A stretch of DNA of 61,757 nt. Source: Gammaproteobacteria bacterium. GTDB lineage: Bacteria; Pseudomonadota; Gammaproteobacteria; Steroidobacterales; Steroidobacteraceae. Each line of letters starts with the position of its first letter. Position 1 is the first letter of the stretch. Below the pieces are notes generated by a model that was not told the origin of the DNA, searched no databases, and saw only the letters and a list, made by a program, of their open reading frames with translations. The position numbers and the translations under genes are program-made. The stretch is taken from NCBI GenBank assembly GCA_030040715.1, contig JASHTF010000318.1, positions 1 to 61,757 of the forward strand, read 5' to 3'. Positions 9,942 to 18,640 of the stretch are shown in pieces.

Positions 9942-11231
9942 CTAGAGCAAGTCGCGCAGCCGGTACCACAGCATCGCCAGCACCAGCAGCGGCCGCCGCA
10001 TGGCCTCGCCACCCGGAAAGGTGCGCTGAGGCAGGCGGGTGAACACATCGAAGCGCTCCGCGGTGCCGGCGATCGCTTCAGCCACCAGCACGCCGGCGAT
10101 GCCTGCGAGCGCCATGCCGTGACCGCAAAAGCCCTGCAGGAAGTAAACGTTGGGGGCGAGGCGGCCAAAGTGCGGCGTGCGGTTGCGGGTGATGTCGATC
10201 AAGCATCCCCAGGCGTACTCGATGCGCGCGTCGGCGAGCTGCGGGAACACTCGCAGCATGCGTCGCCGGGTCAGCGGGGCGATGGCGCCGACGTTGATCA
10301 GCGAGTAGTTGACGCGGCCGCCGAACAGCAAGCGGTGGTCGTCCGAGCGGCGGAAGTAATCAAGTATCCAATTGGTATCGCACACCGCGGCGTTGTTGGC
10401 GATCAGGGCGCGGGCACGCTGCTCCCCTAGGGGCTCGGTGGCGACGATGTAGCTCGCGATCGTCAGGAGCGTGTGCTGCAGCTCCGGGACCGTGCTGCCG
10501 AGCCAGGCGTTGCCGGCAAACAGCGCGCTGGCACAATCGACGCTGCCGTGCTCGGTGTGCACCTGCACGCGCCCAGCGTTGACGTAGCCGGTGACGGGGC
10601 TGGCCTCATGGATCGCTACCCCGGCTTGCGCCGCGGCGCGCGCCAGGCCCAGGGTGTAGCGCAGCGGATGCAGGTGGCCGCCGTTGCCGTCGTAGAGCCC
10701 ACCGAGATAGCGCTCGCTCTCGAGCAGCGCGCGTAGCTCCGCGCGCGCCAGCAGGCGAGTGCTCGAATAGCCGTAGCGCGTCGCCAGATGTGCCTGCCAG
10801 CGCTGCAACAAGCGCCACTGGCGCGGCTTGAGTGCGGTGTACATCTGGCCGCCGACCCAGTCACAATCGATCGAGTGGCGCTGAATGCGTGCCTTGAGCC
10901 AGCTCAGCCCCGCCAGCGAGACTTCCCAGACACGGTGCGCGTCGGCCTCGCCGAGCTGCTGCTCGAGCTCGTCCTGCTCGACCGCGAGCCCGGGCATCAC
11001 CTGTCCGCCGCTTCGGCCCGAGGCGCCCCAACCCACCCGCTGGGCCTCGAGCAGCACGACGCGGTAGCCGCGCTCGGCGAGCGACAACGCCGCGGCGCAG
11101 CCCGCGATGCCGCCGCCCACGACGCACACGTCAGCGGTTGCGTTGCGCTGCAGGGGCGGATACGGCGGCGGCAGCTGCGTGCTGGCGCTGTAATAAGTCA
11201 CAGGATATGAGCCGCAAGGGGCCGCATTCAT
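9942..11231 (-). CDS. puuB: FAD-dependent gamma-glutamylputrescine oxidase (PuuB-like)
   Basis: 429-residue DAO-family flavoenzyme, predicted to oxidise gamma-glutamyl-putrescine to the aminoaldehyde with release of ammonia and H2O2. The FAD-binding Rossmann motif sits at residues about 31-60 (DVCVVGGGIAGCAAALSLAERGY), followed by GWGASGRSGGQVMPG, characteristic of PuuB/OrdL-type oxidases. A second flavin contact is NVYFLQGFCGHGMALAGIAG near the C-terminus. The ATG at 11231 is preceded by AGGAG at good spacing. It is divergent from puuD and puuA, which supports the polyamine assignment. Substrate specificity within the family is inferred from this context. Confidence 0.88.
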   Translation of the reverse strand: MNAAPCGSYPVTYYSASTQLPPPYPPLQRNATADVCVVGGGIAGCAAALSLAERGYRVVLLEAQRVGWGASGRSGGQVMPGLAVEQDELEQQLGEADAHRVWEVSLAGLSWLKARIQRHSIDCDWVGGQMYTALKPRQWRLLQRWQAHLATRYGYSSTRLLARAELRALLESERYLGGLYDGNGGHLHPLRYTLGLARAAAQAGVAIHEASPVTGYVNAGRVQVHTEHGSVDCASALFAGNAWLGSTVPELQHTLLTIASYIVATEPLGEQRARALIANNAAVCDTNWILDYFRRSDDHRLLFGGRVNYSLINVGAIAPLTRRRMLRVFPQLADARIEYAWGCLIDITRNRTPHFGRLAPNVYFLQGFCGHGMALAGIAGVLVAEAIAGTAERFDVFTRLPQRTFPGGEAMRRPLLVLAMLWYRLRDLL

Positions 11232-11244
11232 CAGCCATCTCCTG

Positions 11245-11254
11245 ACAATATTGT
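11245..11254. promoter_or_regulatory. Candidate operator in the puuB/puuD divergent gap
   Basis: The 229-base gap between the divergent puuB-like and puuD genes contains an AT-rich patch with the perfect 10-base palindrome ACAATATTGT, immediately followed by TATGCATA and CAATTG. In otherwise very GC-rich DNA this is the most promoter- or operator-like stretch of the gap. The binding protein is unknown, and no regulator gene of the Puu type lies in the window. Confidence 0.35.
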
Positions 11255-11460
11255 ATGCATAATCAATTGGTTAAGTCGCCTAGTGGGTGCCGTCGATGCG
11301 GTACGGATCAGGGCATGCGGGTCGCAGTGTCGATCCACTCCGGGCATTCAGCGCCGTCCCTATGGTCTAATGGCGACCGGTATGCAGTAGTTTGAGGCGC
11401 GCCTGCATCCTGTTTACATATTCAGGCGCGAGCATCCTCACCGGCACGTGCATCCTCATC

Positions 11461-12222
11461 ATGAGTCCAAAACGTCCCGTCATCGGCCTTCCGGCAGATC
11501 GCCGTGTGCTCGGTCTGCACCCCTATCACCTCGCGGGTGAGAAATACCTCACCGCGATCCTGGACGCCGCCGCGGCTATCCCGCTGATCATTCCGTCGAT
11601 CGGGCGCGAGCTCGCGCTCGATGAGCTGCTCGGCACGGTCGATGGGTTGCTGTTCACCGGCAGCCCGTCGAACGTCGAGCCGCGTCATTATCGTGGCGAG
11701 CCGAGCGCGAGCGGTACGTTGCACGACCCGCAGCGCGACGCGACCACGCTGCCGCTGATTCCCAAGGCGGTCGCCGCCGGCGTCCCGCTGCTCGGCATCT
11801 GCCGCGGTTTCCAGGAGATGAACGTCGCCTTTGGCGGCTCGCTCTGGCAGCGGCTGCACGAGGTGCCGGGTCATATGGATCACCGGGAGCAACTCGATGA
11901 GCCCCTCGAGCAGCAATACGGACCCGCGCACGAGGTGGTGCTCGAGCCCGGCGGGCTATTGCGGCAGCTCGCGGGTACGGATCGCCTCACGGTGAACTCC
12001 CTGCACGGCCAGGGCGTGCGCGAGCTTGCTCCCGGGCTGCTCGTCGAGGCGCGGGCACCCGACGGAGTGATCGAGGCGTTCCGGGTCGCGAACGCCAGGA
12101 GTTTCGCGCTCGCGCTGCAATGGCATCCCGAATGGCAGGCGGTGGAGAATCCGTTTTCGCGTGCGCTGTTCGCCGCATTCGGTACCGCCTGTCGCGCTCG
12201 CGCTGACGGCAACAGGAACTAG
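11461..12222 (+). CDS. puuD: Gamma-glutamyl-GABA hydrolase (class I glutamine amidotransferase-like)
   Basis: 253 residues. Hydrolyses gamma-glutamyl-GABA to glutamate and GABA, the last step that releases the glutamyl carrier in the Puu route. The nucleophile elbow LLGICRGFQEMNV has Cys at about residue 114, and the His of the triad lies in LQWHPEWQ at about residue 222, both at the positions expected for PuuD. The ORF track begins at a TTG (11392); the ATG at 11461 gives MSPKRPVIGLP, which matches the family N-terminus and is preferred. Three bases separate its stop from puuA, so the two form an operon. Confidence 0.92.
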   Translation: MSPKRPVIGLPADRRVLGLHPYHLAGEKYLTAILDAAAAIPLIIPSIGRELALDELLGTVDGLLFTGSPSNVEPRHYRGEPSASGTLHDPQRDATTLPLIPKAVAAGVPLLGICRGFQEMNVAFGGSLWQRLHEVPGHMDHREQLDEPLEQQYGPAHEVVLEPGGLLRQLAGTDRLTVNSLHGQGVRELAPGLLVEARAPDGVIEAFRVANARSFALALQWHPEWQAVENPFSRALFAAFGTACRARADGNRN

Positions 12223-12225
12223 CGT

Positions 12226-13566
12226 ATGGCAAACGAAATACAACAATTCTTCCGCGATCACGGCGTCTCCGAGGTAGAGGCGATCATCCCGGACATGGCG
12301 GGCATCGCCCGCGGCAAGATCATGCCGGCGGAGAAGTTCGCCGAGGATGAGGGGTTGCGGCTGCCCGAGAGCATCTTTCTGCAGACCGTCACCGGCGACT
12401 ACCCGCCCGACACCAGCGAGGCCATGAGCCCCGCCGAGATCGACATCGTGCTGCGCCCCGACGCCAAGACGGTGCGCGTGGTGCCCTGGACCGCCGAGCC
12501 TACCGCGCAGGTGATCTGCGACTGCTTCTACTCGGACAGTCGGCGCGTGATGATGGCGCCACGCCATGTGCTGCGGCACGTGCTCGAGCTCTATGCCCAG
12601 CGCGGCTGGGAGCCAGTCGTGGCTCCGGAGCTGGAGTTCTACCTGATCGAGCCGAATACCGACGCGGACTACCCGCTGAAGCCTCCGGTGGGACGCTCGG
12701 GTCGCGCCGAGCCCGGACGGCAGTCCTACAGCATCGCGGCGGTGAACGAGTTCGACCCGCTGTTCGACGACATCTATGCGTTCTGCGAGACCCAGGACAT
12801 CGAGATCGACACGCTGATCCATGAGGACGGCCCGGCGCAGATGGAGATCAACCTGCTGCATGGAGCGGCCATGGACCTGGCCGATCAGGCGTTTCTGTTC
12901 AAGCGCACGGCGCGCGAGGCGGCGCTGCGCCACAAGATGTACGCCACCTTCATGGCCAAGCCGCACGCGCGCGAGCCCGGCAGCGCGATGCATATCCACC
13001 AGAGCCTGCTGGACACCAAGACGCGCCGCAACGTCTTCAGCAACCCCGACGGCAGCCCCTCGGCGCTGTTCTTCTCGCATATCGCGGGGCTGCAGCGCTA
13101 CGTGCCTGCCGCGATGTCGCTGTTCGCGCCCAACGTGAACTCCTACCGCCGCATGACGCGCTACCAGATGGCGCCGATCAACGTGCAGTGGGGCTACGAC
13201 AACCGTACGGCCGGGCTGCGGGTGCCGATGTCTACGCCCGAGGCGCGACGCATCGAGAATCGCGTCGGCGGGGCCGATGCCAACCCCTATCTGGCGATCG
13301 CCGCCTCGCTCGCCTGCGGCTATCTCGGCATGGTCGAGGAACTGCAGCCCACCGAGCCCATCGCCGGCAGTGCCCATGAGTTGCCATTTTCGTTACCGCG
13401 CTCGCTCGACGAGGCTCTGGAGCGGCTGCGCGACAGCGAGCCGCTGGTGCAGGTCCTCGGAGAGCCGTTCGTCGCCGCCTACACCATCGTGAAGCAGGCG
13501 GAGTACGAGGTGTTCCTGCAGGTGATCAGCTCCTGGGAGCGGGAGCATCTGCTGCTGAACGTCTGA
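12226..13566 (+). CDS. puuA: Glutamine-synthetase family gamma-glutamylputrescine synthetase
   Basis: 446 residues. ATP-dependent ligation of glutamate to putrescine (or a related polyamine), the entry step of the glutamylated-polyamine pathway. The beta-grasp N-terminal domain begins with VEAIIPDMAGIARGKIMPAEKF. The catalytic domain shows APELEFYL, the metal/glutamate motif EDGPAQMEINLLHG, MHIHQSL, and NRTAGLRVPMSTPEARRIENR with the downstream GGADANPYLA. The N-terminus differs from true GlnA and matches the PuuA/GlnT group. It sits directly behind puuD and ahead of a polyamine ABC importer. Confidence 0.92.
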   Translation: MANEIQQFFRDHGVSEVEAIIPDMAGIARGKIMPAEKFAEDEGLRLPESIFLQTVTGDYPPDTSEAMSPAEIDIVLRPDAKTVRVVPWTAEPTAQVICDCFYSDSRRVMMAPRHVLRHVLELYAQRGWEPVVAPELEFYLIEPNTDADYPLKPPVGRSGRAEPGRQSYSIAAVNEFDPLFDDIYAFCETQDIEIDTLIHEDGPAQMEINLLHGAAMDLADQAFLFKRTAREAALRHKMYATFMAKPHAREPGSAMHIHQSLLDTKTRRNVFSNPDGSPSALFFSHIAGLQRYVPAAMSLFAPNVNSYRRMTRYQMAPINVQWGYDNRTAGLRVPMSTPEARRIENRVGGADANPYLAIAASLACGYLGMVEELQPTEPIAGSAHELPFSLPRSLDEALERLRDSEPLVQVLGEPFVAAYTIVKQAEYEVFLQVISSWEREHLLLNV

Positions 13567-13670
13567 GTCCGGCGGCGGTCCAAGCTCCTCCAGCGCCGGA
13601 GCCGGGCGCCGGCGATCGTATCGCATCCTGATGATGCCAGCCGATCCGCCTGCGCTATGATTCGCGCTCA

Positions 13671-13676
13671 GGAGGG
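13671..13676 (+). promoter_or_regulatory. Ribosome binding site setting the start of the polyamine-binding lipoprotein
   Basis: AGGAGG stands 7 bases before the ATG at 13684. The longer ORF in the track starts at 13657 and would place this site inside the coding region, so 13684 is preferred. Confidence 0.7.
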
Positions 13677-13683
13677 GAAGGGG

Positions 13684-14895
13684 ATGGAGCCGCCGGACTG
13701 GCGCTCGAATTGGACCGGCTTTGTCGCGCTGGCGCTGATGCTGCTGGCGAGCGCCTGCGCCCGACAGGGGGGGTCGGCGGGCGGTGGCGCCGCGGCTTCC
13801 GCCACGCAGTCCGCCGCCGCAGCCCCCGCGGCCGCGGGAGCGCCGTCGACGGCCGTGGCGACGACCGACGCCGAGAAAGTCCTCAACGTCTACAACTGGT
13901 CCGACTACGTCGACCCGACCGTGATTCCGGCGTTCGAGAAGGAATACGGCATCAAGGTCAATTACGACGTCTACGATTCCAACGAGGTGCTCGAGACCAA
14001 GCTGCTGGCGGGTCACACGGGCTACGACATCGTGGTGCCGTCGGCCTCGTTTTTGCAGCGCCAGATCCAGGCGGGGGTGTTTCAGAAGCTCGACAAGCAA
14101 TTGCTGCCGAATCTAAAGAATCTCGATCCGGACATCACGCACCGTATCGAGTTGAACGATCCCGGCAATCAGTATGGGGTTGACTATCTGTGGGGTACCT
14201 CCGGTGTCGGCTACAACGTCGACAAGGTTGCGGCGAGGATGCCGCAGGCGCCGGTCGACAGCTTCGCGATGTTCTACGATCCGAACGTGATCCGTCACTT
14301 CAAGGATTGCGGTGTCTCGATACTGGATGCGCCCGATGAGGTCGTGGGTACGGTGCTGCTGTACCTGGGCCGTGACCCCAACAGCGAGCGGCCCGAGGAT
14401 CTGAAAGCCGCGGAGCGCGTGCTGCTCGCGATCCGCCCGTACGTGCGCTACATCAATTCGTCCAAATACATCGACGATCTGGCCAACGGCGACATCTGCC
14501 TGGCGCTCGGCTGGAGCGGCGATGTCGGCCAGGCGCGCGTGCGCGCGCAGGAGGCGGGCAACGGCGTGCATGTGCGCTACAATCTCGCGCGCGAAGGGGC
14601 GGTGATGTTCTTCGACATGCTCGCCATTCCGGCCGACGCGCCGCACCCGCGCAACGCGCATCTGTTCATCAACTACCTGCTGCGGCCAGAAGTGGCGGCC
14701 AAGAATTCCGCCACGGCGCACTTCGCGACTCCCAACGAGGCCGCCTATGCGCTGCTCGATCCGGCGGTCTACCATGATCCCGGGATCTATCCGACGGGCG
14801 CCGCGCGCGCGCACCTCGTCGCCAACGCCGCGCACAGCCAGACCTACACGCGCGAGCTCAACCGCGTTTGGACACGCTTCAAGACCGGGACCTGA
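13684..14895 (+). CDS. Polyamine ABC transporter substrate-binding lipoprotein (PotF/SpuD type)
   Basis: 403 residues. Periplasmic receptor of the downstream importer, binding putrescine or related polyamines. The signal peptide ends in a lipobox (LLASAC), followed by an Ala/Ser/Gly-rich tether of about 40 residues. The mature domain starts VLNVYNWSDYVDPTVIPAFEKEYGIKVNYDVYDSNE, the hallmark of PotD/PotF proteins. YGVDYLWGTSGVGYN and IDDLANGDICLALGWSGD are further family motifs. A strong RBS supports the start at 13684. The stop overlaps the ATPase start by one base. Confidence 0.93.
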   Translation: MEPPDWRSNWTGFVALALMLLASACARQGGSAGGGAAASATQSAAAAPAAAGAPSTAVATTDAEKVLNVYNWSDYVDPTVIPAFEKEYGIKVNYDVYDSNEVLETKLLAGHTGYDIVVPSASFLQRQIQAGVFQKLDKQLLPNLKNLDPDITHRIELNDPGNQYGVDYLWGTSGVGYNVDKVAARMPQAPVDSFAMFYDPNVIRHFKDCGVSILDAPDEVVGTVLLYLGRDPNSERPEDLKAAERVLLAIRPYVRYINSSKYIDDLANGDICLALGWSGDVGQARVRAQEAGNGVHVRYNLAREGAVMFFDMLAIPADAPHPRNAHLFINYLLRPEVAAKNSATAHFATPNEAAYALLDPAVYHDPGIYPTGAARAHLVANAAHSQTYTRELNRVWTRFKTGT

Positions 14896-16025
14896 TGCCA
14901 GCGAGCAGCACCGCCTACCTGCAGCTCGAGGGCCTCAGTAAACGATTCGGCCAATTCCTGGCGGTCAACAACGTATCGCTGTGCGTCGAGCGTGGCGAGA
15001 TCTTCTGCCTGCTCGGCGCCTCCGGCAGCGGCAAGACGACGCTGCTGCGGCTGCTGGCCGGATTCGAGACCCCGAGCGCAGGCCGCCTGCTGCTCGACGG
15101 CGAGGACCTCGCCGGCGTCCCTCCCTACCGCCGTCCGCTCAACATGATGTTCCAGTCCTACGCGCTGTTCCCGCACCTGAACGCGGAGCGCAACATCGCC
15201 TTCGGCCTGGAGCAGGAGCGGCTGTCAAAGCGCCAGATCGCGCAGCGGGTGGACGAGATTCTCGAGGTCGTGAAGATGGCTCCCTACCGTGCGCGCAAGC
15301 CCCATCAGCTCTCGGGCGGACAGCGGCAACGCGTCGCCCTGGCGCGCGCGCTGGTGAAGCGACCGAAGCTGCTGCTGCTCGATGAGCCGCTCGGCGCTCT
15401 CGATCGCAAGCTGCGCGAGCACACGCAGTTCGAGCTGCTCAACATCCAGCAGCAGCTCGGCGTCACCTTCATCGTGGTGACGCACGACCAGGAAGAGGCG
15501 ATGACGCTGGCGACGCGCATCGGCGTCATGGATCGCGGCGAGATCGTGCAGATCGGCACGCCGCGCGAGATCTACGAGTTTCCCGCGACGCGCTTCGTGG
15601 CCGATTTCATCGGCTCGGTCAACCTGTTCGACGCGCGCCTGAGCACGGCGAGCGTGAGCGTCGCGCCGGCGGCCGTCGATGCCGCCCGCGGCACGTGCCT
15701 GCACTCTCCGGAGCTGCCGGCGCCGCTGCTGGTCGATCAGTCGATCGAGGCCGCTGCCGACGCGGCGCTGTGGGTCGCGCTGCGCCCCGAGAAGATCGCA
15801 CTCAGCCGGCAGCCGCCGGCGCAGCAGCACAATTGGGCGCGCGGCACGGTGCGCGAAGTCGCTTATCTGGGCGACCTATCGGTATTCCTGGTGCGGCTCG
15901 AATCCGGTCGGGAGCTGCGCGCCAGTCTGACCAATAGCAGTCGCGAGTGTGCCGAGCAGTTTGCCCGCGATACGCCGGTCTATCTGAGCTGGGACAGCAC
16001 GAGCGCCATTGTCGGGAGCAGCTGA
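14895..16025 (+). CDS. potG: Polyamine ABC transporter ATP-binding protein (PotG/PotA type)
   Basis: 376 residues. ATPase that powers polyamine uptake. Walker A is GASGSGKTT, the ABC signature LSGGQRQR, Walker B LLLLDEPLGALD, and the H-loop VTHDQEEAMT. The C-terminal TOBE-like domain (ALRPEKIALSRQP ... ARGTVREVAYLGD) is typical of PotA/PotG. The track start at 14868 lies upstream inside the binding-protein gene; the ATG at 14895 overlaps its TGA by one base and gives the expected N-terminus LEGLSKRFGQFLAVN. Confidence 0.94.
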   Translation: MPASSTAYLQLEGLSKRFGQFLAVNNVSLCVERGEIFCLLGASGSGKTTLLRLLAGFETPSAGRLLLDGEDLAGVPPYRRPLNMMFQSYALFPHLNAERNIAFGLEQERLSKRQIAQRVDEILEVVKMAPYRARKPHQLSGGQRQRVALARALVKRPKLLLLDEPLGALDRKLREHTQFELLNIQQQLGVTFIVVTHDQEEAMTLATRIGVMDRGEIVQIGTPREIYEFPATRFVADFIGSVNLFDARLSTASVSVAPAAVDAARGTCLHSPELPAPLLVDQSIEAAADAALWVALRPEKIALSRQPPAQQHNWARGTVREVAYLGDLSVFLVRLESGRELRASLTNSSRECAEQFARDTPVYLSWDSTSAIVGSS

Positions 16026-16043
16026 GCAAGGAAGCACGGGCTC

Positions 16044-16997
16044 GTGGCGGTAGAGATGCGCTTGCCGGCTCGTTCCGGCTCACTCGCTCAGATCCGGCGA
16101 CGGCTGGCTCGGGCGGCGAGCGGCCGCGCGGTCGTGGTCGGGATACCGCTGCTGTGGCTGCTGCTGTTTTTTCTGGTGCCGTTCCTGATCGTGCTCAAGA
16201 TCTCGTTCTCCACGGCGCTGCTGGCGATGCCTCCGTACGCGCCGCTGCTCGAATGGGTCGGCCACCACATCGCGGCGCTGCGCGTGCACCTGAGCAACTA
16301 TCAGCTGCTGTGGAGCGATCCGCTCTATCTCGATTCGTTGCTGTATTCGGTCAGGGTGGCGGCGGGCTCGACGTTGTGTTGCCTGCTGCTGGGCTATCCG
16401 ATGGCGCTGGCGATCGCGCGCGCCGCTCCGGCGCGGCGGCCGTTGCTGCTGATGCTGGTCATCTTGCCGTTCTGGACGTCGTTTCTACTGCGCGTGTACG
16501 CGTGGATCGGCCTGCTGAAGGACGACGGCGTCATCAACAATGTGCTGCGCAGCCTGCACCTGATTCACCAGCCGATCGTGATGATCAATACCACCTTCGC
16601 CATCTACGTCGGCATCGTCTATTCCTATCTGCCCTTCATGGTGCTGCCACTGTACGCCAATCTGGAGAAGCACGACGGCGCGCTGCTGGAGGCGGCCGCC
16701 GATCTCGGCGCGCACCCGTGGCGGGCGTTCTGGCGCGTCACCATGCCGCTGTCGCTGCCGGGTGTCATGGCGGGCTTCCTGCTGGTGTTCATTCCGGCGG
16801 TGGGCGAATACGTAATCCCGTCGCTACTCGGTCCGGCAAATCAACTCATGATCGGGCGCGTGCTGTCGACCGAGTTCTTCGAGAACCGCGACTGGCCCGT
16901 GGCGAGCGCCGTCGCGATCGTGTTGTTGCTGCTGCTGCTCGCACCGATCGTGATCTTCCAGCGCTATCACAACCGCGAGCTCGAGGCGGAGCGATGA
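16044..16997 (+). CDS. potH: Polyamine ABC transporter permease (PotH/PotB type)
   Basis: 317 residues, about six membrane helices. Forms half of the channel with the next gene. The first helix is VVVGIPLLWLLLFFLVPFLIVLKISF. The binding-protein-dependent transport motif EAAADLGAHPWRAFWRVTMPLSLPG (EAA loop, which contacts the ATPase) lies near the C-terminus. Start is a GTG at 16044 with AAGGAAG upstream; an ATG at 16056 is the alternative. It begins 18 bases after the ATPase gene and overlaps the second permease by 4 bases. Confidence 0.93.
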   Translation: MAVEMRLPARSGSLAQIRRRLARAASGRAVVVGIPLLWLLLFFLVPFLIVLKISFSTALLAMPPYAPLLEWVGHHIAALRVHLSNYQLLWSDPLYLDSLLYSVRVAAGSTLCCLLLGYPMALAIARAAPARRPLLLMLVILPFWTSFLLRVYAWIGLLKDDGVINNVLRSLHLIHQPIVMINTTFAIYVGIVYSYLPFMVLPLYANLEKHDGALLEAAADLGAHPWRAFWRVTMPLSLPGVMAGFLLVFIPAVGEYVIPSLLGPANQLMIGRVLSTEFFENRDWPVASAVAIVLLLLLLAPIVIFQRYHNRELEAER

Positions 16998-17866
16998 GCC
17001 GGCCACCGATCCGGCCACCGATCCGGCCGCGGCGCGCGCTGCTGCTGCCGCTGCTCCTGGCACTCGGATTGGCGTTCCTGTATCTGCCGATCGCCTCTCT
17101 CATCGTGTATTCGTTCAACGCCTCGCGGCTTGTCACGGTGTGGGACGCGGTGCACTCGCCGACGCTCAAGTGGTACGGAGAGCTGTTCCACAACAGTCAG
17201 ATCCTCGAGGCGGCCTGGCTCTCGGTGCGCATCGCCGTGATGAATGCCACCGGTGCGGTGATTCTCGGTACGCTGGCCGGCATGGCACTGTCGCGCTTCG
17301 GGCGCTTCGGTGGCCGCGCACTGCTCGCGGCACTGACCACCGCGCCGCTGGTGATGCCGGAGATCATCACCGGGCTGTCGCTGCTGCTGCTGTTCATCAC
17401 GTTCGAGCAGCTCACCGGCTGGCCGGCGCAGCGCGACGCCGCCACGATCACCCTCGCCCATATCAGCTTCTCGATTTCCTACGTGGCGGTCATCGTGCAG
17501 GCGCGGCTGGCGGGGTCCGACGGGTCGCTGGAGGAGGCGGCGCTCGATCTGGGAGCGCGGCCGAGCGTCGCCTTCCGGCGCATCACGCTGCCGCTGATTG
17601 CTCCGGCGCTGCTGTCGGGATGGCTGTTGTCGTTCACCCTGTCGTGGGATGATGTAGTGATCTCGCAGTTTGTCGCCGGTCCCGGTTCGAGCACGCTACC
17701 GATGGTGATCTTCGCCAAGGTGCGTCTGGGTGTGAGCCCGGACGTCAATGCATTGGCCACGCTGCTGATTACCCTGGTGGCCGCGGGCGTGCTGTTGTCG
17801 ACGCTGCTGCTGCAGCGACGCGAGCGTAGCCGCGCGCGGGCGCTGGCGCTGTCGCAGGAGGGCTGA
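16994..17866 (+). CDS. potI: Polyamine ABC transporter permease (PotI/PotC type)
   Basis: 290 residues, six predicted membrane helices, second channel subunit. The ORF track merges it into a 639-residue frame beginning at 15947; the true start is the ATG at 16994, which overlaps the potH stop (ATGA). The N-terminus is MSRPPIRPPIRP (a small in-frame repeat), then ALLLPLLLALGLAFLYLPIASLIVYSFNAS. The EAA loop reads EEAALDLGARPSVAFRRITLPLIAPALLSG, followed by SFTLSWDDVVISQFV, the conserved PotC/PotI ending. Confidence 0.93.
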   Translation: MSRPPIRPPIRPRRALLLPLLLALGLAFLYLPIASLIVYSFNASRLVTVWDAVHSPTLKWYGELFHNSQILEAAWLSVRIAVMNATGAVILGTLAGMALSRFGRFGGRALLAALTTAPLVMPEIITGLSLLLLFITFEQLTGWPAQRDAATITLAHISFSISYVAVIVQARLAGSDGSLEEAALDLGARPSVAFRRITLPLIAPALLSGWLLSFTLSWDDVVISQFVAGPGSSTLPMVIFAKVRLGVSPDVNALATLLITLVAAGVLLSTLLLQRRERSRARALALSQEG

Positions 17867-17868
17867 GC

Positions 17869-18621
17869 ATGGCCGACACGGTGTTGTTGGGACTCGACGT
17901 CGGCGGCTCCTCGATCAAGTCGGCGCTGGTGGATATCGAACAGGGTCGCGCGGTCACGCCGCTGCAGACCACGCCGACCCCGGTGCCCTCGACGCCCGCG
18001 GCGGTGCTGCAGCTGTGCGCCCAGATCGACCGGCAGCTCAAGGCGCGCGGCGCGGCGGGACTCGCATTTCCGGCGGTCGTGCGCCACGGCGTGGCACGAA
18101 CCGCTGCCAATGTCGATCATGCCTGGATCGGCTTTTCCGGCGGTGCCGAGCTGTCGCGCCTGCTGGGGCGGCCGGTGGTGTTCATCAACGATGCCGACGC
18201 CGCCGGAGTCGCCGAGATCACGCTGGGCGCCGCCCGCGGCGTAGCCGGACTGGTGATTCTGCTGACCTTCGGTACCGGCATAGGCTCGGCGGTGTTCCTC
18301 GACGGCAAGCTCCTGCCCAGCACCGAGCTTGGGCACATGGAGTTCCATGGGGTCGATGCCGAACGCATCGCCTCGGCGCACGCACGCACCGTCGAGCATC
18401 TCGACTGGCCGAGCTGGTGCGCCCGCGTCAACGACTATCTGGCACGACTGCACGCGCTGTTCTGGCCGGATCTGTTTGTCATCGGCGGCTCGATCAGCGA
18501 GGACTTCGAGCAGTACCGGGCGTTGCTGCAAAGCCCGACCGAGATCCGCCGCGCCACCTTCGGCGCCGAGGCCGGTGTGGTCGGCGCGGCGCTGGCAGCG
18601 GCGAACGGCGAGCAGCTCTGA
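17869..18621 (+). CDS. ppgK: ROK-family polyphosphate glucokinase-like protein
   Basis: 250 residues. The ATP-type phosphate-binding start LGLDVGGSSIKSALVD and the motif LTFGTGIGSAVFLDGKLLPSTELGHMEFHG match polyphosphate/ATP glucokinases (PpgK) of the ROK superfamily, which phosphorylate glucose at the expense of polyphosphate. No DNA-binding domain precedes it, so it is not a ROK repressor. It begins only two bases after the potI stop, so it is clearly part of the polyamine transport transcript, which is an unexpected place for a sugar kinase. The function is inferred from motifs; the true phosphate donor and acceptor are not provable here. Confidence 0.82.
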   Translation: MADTVLLGLDVGGSSIKSALVDIEQGRAVTPLQTTPTPVPSTPAAVLQLCAQIDRQLKARGAAGLAFPAVVRHGVARTAANVDHAWIGFSGGAELSRLLGRPVVFINDADAAGVAEITLGAARGVAGLVILLTFGTGIGSAVFLDGKLLPSTELGHMEFHGVDAERIASAHARTVEHLDWPSWCARVNDYLARLHALFWPDLFVIGGSISEDFEQYRALLQSPTEIRRATFGAEAGVVGAALAAANGEQL

Positions 18622-18640
18622 CTGCGGCGAGCGAGGCAGC

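Noticed and set aside
9785-10168. 127-residue minus ORF with LDRFRR repeats
   Set aside because: A frame through the 18-bp repeat array and the puuB 3' end; repeat-driven, not a gene.
11956-13377. 473-residue minus ORF opposite puuD/puuA
   Set aside because: Antisense shadow of the two genes; composition is Arg/His/Gly-rich and no domain is visible.
15947-16993. N-terminal part of the 639-residue plus ORF
   Set aside because: Frame overlap within potH; only the part from 16994 (potI) is a real protein.
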